Source: Parelaphostrongylus tenuis (Eukaryota; Nematoda; Chromadorea; Rhabditida; Metastrongylidae). From it: a stretch of DNA of 64,000 bases. This document shows, piece after piece, positions 54,330 to 64,000 of this stretch (position 1 is its first letter; each line of letters opens with the position of its first letter). The position numbers and the translations under genes were made by a program. Where the stretch lies: assembly GCA_019055375.1 (NCBI GenBank), contig JAHQIW010004023.1:27556-91555 (forward strand). The letters run 5' to 3'. The notes under the pieces were generated by a model that was not told the origin of the DNA, did no database searches, and saw only the letters and a list, made by a program, of their open reading frames with translations.

Positions 54330-56620
54330 ATTTTATGTCTCTCGTGTGGTTTGTTATAGCTTTTACGAAGTGCTATTGTTTAGACTAAAAGGCAGAAAGA
54401 CGTGTCTAGCACTGTAGATGTGCTATGACAGACCTTAATACAGACATAAAATATGTATCACAATATGCGTTGAAATAATAAGTGCCCAAAATCTGGGCTT
54501 AATTTTTTAACACACTGTCGTCTAATCATTTTGTACGATTCATGCATAAGAGTTGCGGACTGAATTGAAGGAAGCGTAACATATAAAATGCATTTTAGAT
54601 TGTAGTCTTCTATTTTGACAAAGGAGTGTTCTGCCATACTCTTGTAACTGTCATGAGCACATTCAGTACAAATGTTTCGGTGGGCATTGTTCACGAAAAC
54701 ATGTTCTCTGCACGAGAATGTTCGTGAAGAAACTTTTTACATGATACTGGCAATCTTCTCTAAATGCCATTTTAATCAGTACTTTTCCATTTTCTCGACT
54801 CTACTTGAGGTCTTCGGTAACAACGTAACTTTTGCCTTTGTAAAACGATTAAATTTGTTCTATAGCTTAATTCAAGTGGATTTGGTTGGTTCATTTTATT
54901 ACTCAAATTGCTTGATTTGGAGTTGTAATATCAAAACTGAAGTTTTGTTACACATTCATGCATTTTTTACCAGATAGAATTCTTTCATAATGAAATGCTA
55001 ATCGTTAGATAGAGCATGTCTTACCGAGTTCAACGGTGTATTTAATTTCTAGAAGGGATTTTTTACAACTCCGTTATGCTCACAAGAGGAGTGGGTTTCG
55101 CACATCCTAATTATTGCTGTTATACGCACTCCTATAAAAGCATGGCGTTTTCTTAACTTTTACATGGCTGTGTAGCTTAGTCGTTAGCTCAAATCTAAAC
55201 GATTTCAACGATATACATATGTTCTGGAGGAAGTCTTTAGTGCACTATAACAGCGAAAATAAAACTATGTTTCACACTTGTGGCGTCTTGGTGCACTTCA
55301 CTGTCAGAACGCTTTCCTTGGAGATTAGTTATTATTCAGTAGTCTAAATTCTGCCAACTGCAGTAATATGTTTGCTTTCCTAAAGGGCATCTTAGTGAAT
55401 TGTGCAGCCAAAAGAAAATAGGTGTTGCGCATGGCAACAATGGCATCAGGTTACAGCGCATTGTCGTTATGTGGATAGGATTCACACACAGGCACCAGGT
55501 CCAAGTGCCATCGTCACCTCAACATTCGCCACATTCAGTATTGATTTCATTGTGCAGATCAACTGCCTTTCAAATGTCTTCTGCTTCTCATCGATTTCAC
55601 TTGATCATGAGCTTTTTCACTTCGTCAGTCACCGAAAAAGAAGCCGTCGGGCTCTCATAAAAATGGCGTATCACAAATCAAACGTCTGTGCAAGAAAGGA
55701 CATCAAATGGAGCTTCATTTCTGTTCAGGAATGTTAGGCGATCTTACAAGCACTGGTGTCGCGATAGGCCCAATCGAGAGCCAAAATTTGGTTCAAGAAC
55801 ACTCGCCTTCGCATCGTCACTGCTCTTCGTTTTTTCTCCAGTTCGACTACGGAGGCAACCTAGATTGCATGGTTTAAGAAAAATCTAGGCATAAACTTCA
55901 ACACAGTCATAGATTGAGGAGACCTTTTTTATTTCGAATCACTACTGGATGCAATGAAAAATTTCTGCCTCGTGAAAAGTGAGCTTTCTGGCTTCTATTA
56001 TATCACGAGTTTGTCAATGTTTGAAGTATAATCGCTGCGACTTGCTATTACATCTAGTACTCATGCCCTAGCAGATAAGAAGTGCTAATCGAGTGCGAAA
56101 CCTGATCTTCTTTTGAGTATACAGCGCTCTAAGATGTCCAATTCAAGAACAGAACATACTGTTGAGATCACCAAATTGATCCTCTTTGAGATTCAAAATT
56201 TGATCATTAAAAACTTTTGCACGGCGAGAGTTTTTTCAGTGTACAACAAAATTTGATTTTGACTGTTACAGCGCTAAAATCAAATCATTTGAGAGCTAAG
56301 ATAAACCGTTCAAAATCGATTATTTAGGCTATAAAACGACTGTGACAACTTTTCACAAAAGCAAAAAATACATTTCCACTGAAGGCCTCAAACAGGGTCG
56401 AAATAGCTGGAAAGTGTATTTTGTCCTAATGGTTCAAAACGGTTCTGTTCTGTTAGATGGCAGCAAATTATGAAACGACCCCTTCTGCTGGGACAGAAAC
56501 ATTTCTTGTGAATGTATATTTGTTCGAAAGGTCAAATTTCTGGCTACTGCCCTACAAAGCCAAAATTGAAAACACCCTTTTATAATGCGGTAAAGTTTAA
56601 AATAAAATCAGTCTTATATC
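54330..56620. repeat. R3-type and unassigned sequence in duplication copy B
   Basis: The R3 block is at 54330-54830. Beyond it the sequence parallels 28.85-30.34 kb. Open frames at 55400-55890 arise partly from the about 130 bp absent in copy A and have no domain. Confidence 0.5.
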
Positions 56621-56912
56621 GAATCCGCAGTTGCGACCTTACTTGTCTGGAAGCACAGAAAACAAATTTATGTGCAGAGAAAATTTTGTAGTAAGAGAGT
56701 CACACGTTTTATCTAGAGTTTCTAGCGAAGCGGAAGAAAATTGCTTATTGAATGATAAAAATCGCACTCCTCACTTGACGCCTCCGTATTTCAATCTAGC
56801 AATAACGAGCCGCCGCACTGAATGTGCGGTCGCCAGGTGCCCCGACGGTAAATGACCGATAGACAGACTCGCCATGTATGTGAAACTCGATATTCTTCTC
56901 CCTACTACACTG
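56621..56912 (+). repeat. Dispersed repeat shared with 62.88-63.21 kb
   Basis: CGTTTTATCTAGAGTTTCTAGCGAAGCGGAAG, TAACGAGCCGCCGCACTG and GACAGACTCGCCATGTATGTGAAACTCG have close counterparts at 62.97-63.15 kb. The RTE/mariner block interrupts this repeat at about 56912, and its continuation (AATGATTACTTATAGTCTAATGG) is found after 58.22 kb. Confidence 0.5.
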
Positions 56913-57465
56913 CATCGAAGATGTAGTGAAGAGGACAAAGAACATAGACTCCGTGCCCACCTTTTCGACTCGACAATTATCCCTGCCCTGACGTATGCAG
57001 CAGAAACCTGGTCCCTACGTAAGCAGGATGAAAGATCACTTGCCGTTATCGAACGCGCAGTCGAAAGGTCGATGCTAGGAGTATCCCGTATCTCGCAAAT
57101 GAGAGAAAGGATCCGAAGTTCCGACCTGCGTCAACGATCGAAAATCAGAGACGCCGTTCTACACGCCATGATATCGAAATAAGGTGGGCCGGACACGTGA
57201 TGCACTTTAACGACAACCGATGGACGAGAGCCGTTACCGACTGGATTCCTCGGGACGTCAAGCGCTCTAAAGGAAGACCACTGACCCGTTGGCCCGATTT
57301 CTTCGCGAAAGCAATGGAAGAAAGATATGATGCTCACAGAATCCATAGAGCGAGGAGGACCCACTGGGTTACTCTTGCACGCGACAGGGAAAAATGGAAG
57401 AGTTGCTGGTACCCGCTCGAGTCACTCGACGATCAACGGGACGACAGGTGATACAGGTGATACAT
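56913..57465 (+). pseudogene. 5'-truncated RTE retrotransposon tail
   Basis: Reads LRAHLFDSTIIPALTYAAET, then WSLRKQDERSLAVIERAVER, and after a frame change the MMHFNDNRWTRAVTDWIPRD segment to the terminal GACAGGTGATACAGGTGATACA. It is very close to 44.34-43.79 kb. It lacks the endonuclease and the RT catalytic motifs. Confidence 0.82.
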
Positions 57466-57539
57466 AGATTCAATCAAAAACAGCATAAATATTTTTCGAA
57501 ACAATGACTATCACTATCCACGCTCTTTTGCCAGCAATC

Positions 57540-58000
57540 TGTAAGCTTCCGGATCACTCGAAATCGTCATTCCTTGGGCTTTGAATCAAAAAACTTCTAA
57601 AGCGCCTCGTCAACGGTACCAAAGTCCTATTGAGCGGAACGGGACCGTAATTGAACGGCTTGACGTTCGGACTGTAGACTCGGTGCGTGAAGACTTCGTC
57701 TCCTTTCAAGTCATCAGCTTTTCCCTCGACTCCTTCCAAGCCACCGACATTTTCCTTAGTCTTTTCTGAGGTGTGAATTTCGGCACTGTCTTACTGAAAT
57801 AGAGCGCGCTTTCGACGGCGAACGAGACTGAGATCATTACTTTTAAACTGGTTTTACCACTTTGTACCAGTCACGTTGTTCACAGTTCCTCCACTTTTGG
57901 CACCACAAATCGCCTTTACAGCATCTTATGTCGAAAGTTGTCGCTTTCAGCAACAGCGTTCCAAAATTCAAAGGTCAATTTTGTTCATCGTTATCATTTG
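57540..58000 (-). pseudogene. Mariner-type transposase relic (copy of 43.3 kb)
   Basis: Minus-strand frame with KGDEVFTHRVYSPNVKPFNY (YSPD block), LTRRFRSFLI and NDDFE, then upstream DSAK-type sequence. It is the inverted copy of 43310-43750 and shares its defects, so it was already broken before the block was copied. Confidence 0.72.
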
Positions 58001-58225
58001 ATATCGGACGAGAAAATCAAATTCTAATGCACTATAACTAGCGTTAATAGGGTGTTATTATGGAAATATTCCTCAGCTACGCCTAATGGTTATTTTTGAG
58101 CCATGCATGTGATCCGTTATGAGCAACTGTACAATGTAATGCACGACGTGCTTCCTCCTTCCATCCTCGCCATATTTGCAAAATGCCTTATCGTTCAGAG
58201 ATATCTATCTTTACTGTAGGAATGA

Positions 58226-59535
58226 TTACTTATAGTCTAATGGAATCTGTTCTCCGTGAAATATGCGCGTGTAAAACAGTGAATTTTCTTTTTGCTGAGC
58301 GTTGTAAGGAGACCTTTTTAGAAGATGGTTACGTATCGCAGTAGCCAGGTATTCTAACTTTCAGACATTCAGTGGAAATGTCATGGCAAACCTCTGTCCA
58401 AAGGTGATGTTCGTTCCTCCTTTTGTCGCCATATAACAAGAAAAAACCATTCAAACATTGAGACAACACGGCAATACACTTTGTTTTATATTTCGAAGAC
58501 GTGGCACATTTTTTTATAGCTGAAGCACTGCATCCTTCGAAGCGGACCTCCCAAGTATTTAAGTAATTTACTATTCCTTCTGAATGGATTCATATGTCTA
58601 TGAAGTACTTTTTTTACCGCTGAAATATTTGAGAAATTATCAATACATTTGCGCACTCTGTATACAATGAATACATCCTACTTGCGTAGCCATGGTATGC
58701 ATCTGCTAGCGTATAGAAATTTCTCCTACTTTCCATAAACTTGAGGAAAGTAGATCGCTACTGGAAGAAGGAGAGGTTTACTTGATGTCTCAAGAAGAGG
58801 TAGTGTAGCAGCTATAAATGAGAAGATGGCTCAGGTTAGGATGCAATATATTTTCAGAACTTTATCATGGATTTTTTGGAGACTCAATCATCAGAATGGT
58901 GAGTAGTGCACTTAGTGACGCCATTCAACACAACACGTTGCTAATTCAGCCCAGCGTCGAGCACGCCATTGTCCTCCTCGCCTGGCCTCCATCACCCCAT
59001 CCTCCTAAATCAGCATTCAGTGGCATCCATAATGGAGAGGAAATGAAGTGAGTACAGGAACTGAGGCGGTAGACACAATAAATGTGTAGAAGAGTTTGAT
59101 AAAGTAAAAAAAAACCCATAATTTACAAAATCTATTTTAATATGTTTGTTCGTACATAAATCAGCGCAGTAGCTAATATTTTCATACGTAATCGTATTTT
59201 GAAAGGCTCTTTTTTAACGCATCAGTGGTAGTAAACTTCTGTGCTTCACACGCGATTATTTTATGCAAGACAGAGATCTTGCATTAGACAATCAGTAATC
59301 ATTCGACAGAGAAACATAAGAGGCGTACCCCGTGCTTATTTTCTTCATAGATCGAACCACTGCAGTAGCAGTGTAGTAGGAAAATAGTATTGAGCTCCAC
59401 ATATTAGGCGAGCTTGTTTAGCGGCTAATTTACGGTCAGGGTGTCCGGTGCCGCAGATCCCATGCGGAGGCCCGCTATCAGTCGATCGATGTGGAATACG
59501 ATTTTTGTCATTCGATTAAAAATTCGTTTCTCCAC
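58226..59535. repeat. Dispersed repeats (R2, Tc1-flank block)
   Basis: 58226-58480 parallels 63.23-63.48 kb. 58530-59060 is the Tc1-flanking block (compare 7.1-7.6 and 17.55-17.9 kb) with the 77-codon frame 58818-59051. 59220-59420 is R2. The stretch interrupts the collinearity between duplication copy B and the R1 repeat. Confidence 0.5.
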
Positions 59536-61900
59536 TCCAAAAGAAATTCCAAATAGACGTATGATTCTGACACTACAAAATTTCGGTGCTGTCTATGTGA
59601 AACATAATTTTAATCTGAAATCTACAGCGTTATGAGAAACTATTTCAAAAAAAAAAAAACGGCTATGTAGCGCGATAACCAAAGATTTCAGCTTTCCAGT
59701 GATTATTATGACTTTTATGGAAGTTTTTGTCCAGAAAAAGGGCGCATTTCTTTAGTCGTCGCCATTTAACACGAATCGTTCTGAACTTGTAGAATGAAAT
59801 AGTAGTTAAAAAGTTGTTAGTTTCTCAACAATAAAAAAGGGTTTATTCGTAAATTATTCTATGCACCAATCCTTTTTTCGTAGGCATTGCCCATCAATAC
59901 ACTTGTGCTGGATGTGCTAATGACATACATGAGACTATGGCAAAATAGCACTCTACCAAGAAGGAGATCACATTCTAGGATGCAATTCGTAAACTACCTA
60001 ATAGAAAAGCATCGGCACTTGTGACTACTTTTTCTTCGTATATGTCCCAGACTGGTATTAAGTTGCTACTTTCAAGCTCAAGAATATTCCTAGATCTTCA
60101 TTATGAAAGTGTTTACCAGCCTCTGAAAGTTGGTGTGAGCTGTCTCCTCACAAATTCATTGCTCTCTCTTCTGACCCACCGCTCAGTATTTCGTAATTTT
60201 CGCTCTCCATGTGCCCTATTTCAACATGTCACACTTTTTATTACATCAAAACACTGACGCCCCACAGAAAATAGAGTGCGATACTCAATTGCTCACTAAG
60301 TTTCATGTCACATTCACTAGTGGTGGTGAACAACGGAAGCTCTTTCACCTGATTTTGCTTGTCTTTTCTTTACCTTCTCTCTTTAGCTCATTACCTTCAC
60401 CATTTTACAGGCGATCATTTGCGCTTCCGAAACCATTGTCCAGTCGAACTAGGAATATAGTGACTAAAATTAGATTTATTATGACTCTTTGTATTGATTT
60501 CTAATCCTCTCGTCGTGTGAGTTATGATATTGGCACAAAAAGAAATCAACATTTTCGTCTAGCTTCTTGCTCACTTTGGTTGATGACATATCTCAACTAA
60601 CTAATACGGATTGTACTGATTCCATCACAGTGACATTTTGAGCAGTCCAGAATTCAATGATCGCTAAATACCAATCTTTGCACATATCGTCAACGAGAGC
60701 GTCTGCGGGGTTTGAGACGAATTTTTTGGTGGCTGAGCAATTTCCTGCAATCTGGACCTTAAAGACTAGATGTAGCCTTGTTAGTCGATGTGGCCTGCAC
60801 TTCAAGCATTCGCAACCATTGAGGATAAAAAAATTTGATAGCGGAGGCAGTTTCCGGGACCAGTCGTTTGATTCAATAACTCAGGGCGCTAGTTCAATTC
60901 GAATAAAAGTACGAGGGATATGACCGGAGAATGCCGTGTTATGATTGTCTCAACTGCAACATAGTGGATCGTCGTCATGGAAAGAAACTATTTTCGATTG
61001 ACAAGCAGTAAGAGGAAAGCGGCCTATGCCTGGCACACTCCACTCACCCACACATTATGTGTGTGGTCCTGTTTCTCGGCCGCTGCCTACATGTTAGTAT
61101 CACACACCCGCCCCGCCCATCCCTTTCAACGCGTCACTTCACTCCTCCAACCACTTTGATTGCCGGCGCCCGTCTGGAACTCGTCCTCCGCATGTGAGAT
61201 GCTCTTCGCTCATCACATTACTCTATCGAACTTAGTGCACCCGGTAGCCAGCGAGCACTGTACCATCGAACCATCAAGGTTTGTCGATACGTTGAGTTTT
61301 AAAGTCAATATCCACTTAGTTTTCGCAGTTGCTAAACGATTTGCTAATACTCAATGTTCTGTTCGTCTGATATGGACCTTCTATCCACATGACGTTCACT
61401 ACTCTGCAATTATTTCGTATAGAAGCGACCGAAATTCTCGATTCGGATTCACTGTTATTTGAGTTTTTAGTATGTCGAGTTAACTTCTTTTAAGCATAGA
61501 GACAGAGCGTGAAGGACACCTAAAATGTCCATCATCTGGTGACACTCTTGCCACTATGTCATCTTGTTTGTTAAGTTCGTAAGCAATTATATAGTTTAAT
61601 TACATTCACACTGAACAGTTTCGAAATGGAATCTCCAGAAAACTCTGTCGGTATATCTCATTATTTGACTATAATTTGAGATCTTGCTCGAAAGAATATG
61701 TAATCTGGTCAACTATTTGAAGTCTCTCATAAAGTGCGCTATCGTTTTATAAAATGCGACTGATGAGGTTGACAAGCCGAACGTGTCTAGCACTGCAGAA
61801 GTGCCATGACCTCATGATCTCATGAAAGATTTGAAATATGATATCAAAATATGTGTAGAAATATATCGTAGCTTTCGTTTCGATTGTTTTTTCAAAACTC
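59536..61900 (+). repeat. Dispersed repeat R1, longest copy
   Basis: Collinear with 30.37-31.23, 19.32-20.6 and 38.01-39.25 kb, and inverted with 8.63-9.73 kb. It contains the GAGTGCGATACTCAATTGCT, CAACGGAAGCTCTTTCA, CATCACAGTGACATTTTGAGCAG and CCCGCCCCGCCCATCC blocks. Its ends are not defined by obvious terminal repeats. A 97-codon frame at 60211-60504 matches the one at 30940. Confidence 0.6.
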
Positions 61901-62690
61901 AAATTTCAACGCATCTCATAATTAGTATTTGAGCCAACTTGTCATGTGGTCTCCAACAGGGCAAACTTGTACTGTCTACGTCCGATTCACATGTTTCGAC
62001 ATTGACAGTATCATCAGTCAGGCTGTACACTTCGTCTTTTGTCATCATCTTAGGCGCTAGCACCTCTACTGAGGTAGGCGCGAACATTCACCGTCTATCA
62101 GTGAGATTTCACATGGCAGTGTTGTACACTTAATTGCTTTTGACTGGTATCGTTAATACTCATACCTTTCGATTCGAGTGTTTTCTTAAGACTGAAATTT
62201 CAACGTATCTCATACTTATTATCTGAGCCAACATTTTATGTGGTGCTACAGGGCAAACTTATTGAGTCGCCTACTCTTAGTATGGGGGACCGAGCCTCCC
62301 GAGAGGATTAGCAAGTGACAAAAGGTACCAGCCCGACTGATGAGACTGTCAAGGTCGAAACACGTGTGTCGCGCTCTATAAGTTTGCCCTGTAACAGACC
62401 ACATGACATGTTCTCTAAAATAGTGATCGTGAGATACGATGTGTAGAAATAATTAGTACACATAATTTGAACTCACTCTTTCAATTAGTGCCTTCGAAGC
62501 GATGTGTACATTGCTTGCATTAGAGCTGTAGACTGAAGTGGAAGAAGCGTACTGCACGCAGTGCATTTCTAATTGTTATCTTCTTCTTGACTGAGTAGAT
62601 CGTCTCTGATAATGATCTCTGCACGAGCTGTTTCATAAAAAACTTTTTTTATTATTCAAAGACTGGCAATCTTCTCGCCCTCAAATTTCA
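61901..62690. repeat. Fold-back arm sequence and R3 block
   Basis: 61900-62400 contains mirrored motifs (GACTGTCAAGGTCGAAACACG near 62345 against CATGTTTCGACATTGACAGT near 61990) related to 15.8-16.5 and 32.5 kb. 62460-62640 is R3 (GTACATTGCTTGCATTAGAGCTG). Confidence 0.45.
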
Positions 62691-63500
62691 TAGCTTTGGA
62701 ACCGTTCTTTTCTGTTAGATGGCGGCAAACTGGGAAACGACACTTTTTGCTGGACAAGAACTTTTCATATGAATGTAATAATCATTGAAAAGCCTCAGTT
62801 TCTGACTATTGCGTTACATGACCGTCTTTTGAAATCATCCTGTAATTGCGACGTAAAGTTCAAAGTAAAATTTTGATTTGCATCGATTTTGGGATTGTAA
62901 CATCATTTCGCAGGAAGCACGAAAAGCTAGTGTGTCTGCAGTGAAAATCCTGTAGTGTGAGAGTCATACTTTTCATCTAGATTTCTAATGAAGCGGAGGA
63001 ACAAATTTCTAATCGAATGACAATAATCACACTCCACATGTGATGTCTCAAAAATATCGATCGGTGACGAAGCGCCGCAGCGAGTTTGCGGCCACCAGAC
63101 ACCCGAATCTTAAATTGGCCGGTAGACAAAATCGCCGACTATGTGGAACTCGTTTTTGTCTTTCTGCTACTATGTGTTGAAGCAGTTTTTCCAGAAAATA
63201 GGCACCGCTGTAGAATCATTATATCTTTGGCTATCGAATGACTGCTAACATCTAAAGGAAGATTATGCCCTGCCTAAATTATGCCCGCGTGAAGCGCAGA
63301 AGAAATCCTTTCGCTAAAGCGTTACAAAAAGTCCTTTTCAATAGATGGCGACGTATCGCAGTGTTCAGAGATTTTATCTTCCGAATATCACTAAAAGCGC
63401 ATGGAAAATCTTTGCCCAGTAAACGGATCGTTCCTTTTTTTGTCTCTGTCTAATAGAAAAGAACCTTCAAAACATTGAGAAAAAATGGCAATGCATTGTA
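62691..63500. repeat. Dispersed repeat shared with 56.6-58.5 kb
   Basis: 62691-63210 parallels 56.45-56.91 kb and 63.23-63.48 kb parallels 58.23-58.46 kb. It gives the uninterrupted form of the repeat into which the RTE/mariner block was placed. Confidence 0.5.
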
Positions 63501-63860
63501 TTTCAAATTCTAAAATTGTGGCTTACTATTGTTAGTTAAGGCAAGGCATTCTCTCGACCTTAATAATGCTTGGCTAGTACAAAGTGAAGATGTAGGAATT
63601 CGTCCGCGTGCAATGAACGTTTTCGAAAGAATATTGTTCTAGAGAGAACGAGCAGGTTTGTTGATGAGTCAGTATTTCTAAACGCAGGTAGATTAGAACA
63701 AATTCTCGAAATTTTGCATTTCATTGCTTCACAAAACTCCTGTTTACAATTTTTGTGTTATTCTGGACTAAGAATCTTTTATTTAGCATCTATTCCATTC
63801 ATTTCTCAAAGTCCTTTCATATCTGCAGCCAAAAAATCTCCGTTTTATGCTGCGCAGCCG
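63501..63860. other. Unassigned
   Basis: No supported feature; AT-rich. Confidence 0.3.
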
Positions 63861-63862
63861 TG

Positions 63863-63946
63863 TTGCCTTTCGATCATGAGTGCGCTGAGAATAATAATCC
63901 TGAGGAAAGTGGAAATGACAAGGTTTCGGGCGAGAACAGCCCGTGA
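63863..63946 (+). CDS. Candidate acidic exon, unknown protein
   Basis: After a CTGCGCAG acceptor the frame reads VLPFDHECAENNNPEESGND, then KVSGENSP, to a consensus donor GTGAGT. It is acidic and asparagine-rich, like the candidate exon at 41.96 kb but not obviously the same. It would continue beyond the window. Function unknown. Confidence 0.3.
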   Translation: MPFDHECAENNNPEESGNDKVSGENSP

Positions 63947-64000
63947 GTTGCGTGGTAAGTTATCTGTTGTATAGCTATATTTCATCTACTATGCGTGAAT

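Larger units (their letters stand above)
50262..56620 (+). repeat. Segmental duplication, copy B
   Basis: Second copy of 23.61-30.35 kb, starting only 17 bp after the stop codon of the CH-domain gene. Collinear anchors are listed under copy A. It keeps about 130 bp (55.45-55.58 kb) missing from copy A. It lacks the 24.12-24.77 kb stretch of copy A, having different sequence at 50.78-50.99 kb instead. Confidence 0.85.

Overview
The window looks like nuclear DNA of a nematode, most probably a strongylid (hookworm-like) parasite. It is AT-rich and poor in open reading frames. The credible coding pieces are short exons with GT..AG borders and small introns (41, 44, 61 and 96 bp). The best preserved transposon is an RTE-type LINE of the kind common in strongylids. 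No bacterial operons, rRNA genes, CRISPR arrays or intact tRNA genes are visible. The taxon is an inference.

Host genes are sparse and mostly partial. (1) A decayed ubiquitin-specific protease lies at about 21.14-22.1 kb, with splice sites kept but one nonsense codon and two frame breaks. (2) The C-terminal end of a calponin-homology (CH) domain protein, closest to the smoothelin type, is in two exons at 48.71-50.25 kb. (3) An unrecognised multi-exon gene occurs twice, at 25.5-26.15 kb (four clean terminal exons) and 51.7-52.28 kb (same exon lengths, premature stop). (4) Several single candidate exons of unknown function lie near 1.5, 14.2, 22.3, 34.7, 42.0 and 63.9 kb.

Most of the rest is repeat. 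About 23.61-30.35 kb is duplicated in direct orientation at 50.26-56.62 kb. Copy B is followed by a 2.9 kb insertion after which homology resumes at 59.54 kb. The RTE element lies on the minus strand at about 43.78-47.15 kb, and three 5'-truncated RTE tails are at 27.45, 53.6 and 56.9 kb. Mariner-type transposase relics are at 33.3, 43.3, 48.3 and 57.5-58.0 kb. Tc1-like relics are at 6.3, 11.7 and 16.8 kb, with two weaker candidates at 5.4 and 35.4 kb.

Short non-autonomous elements are abundant: tRNA-derived units, one family of which has its acceptor stem extended into a longer hairpin; large fold-back elements at 15.8-16.5, 18.0-18.2, 23.2-23.4, 31.5-31.6 and 40.6-41.2 kb; and a long unclassified dispersed repeat (called R1 here) present at least five times. 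Functional linkage between the genes cannot be inferred. The layout is that of a repeat-dense intronic or intergenic stretch in which transposition and segmental duplication scattered and broke exons. All similarity statements are from reading by eye; no searches were run.
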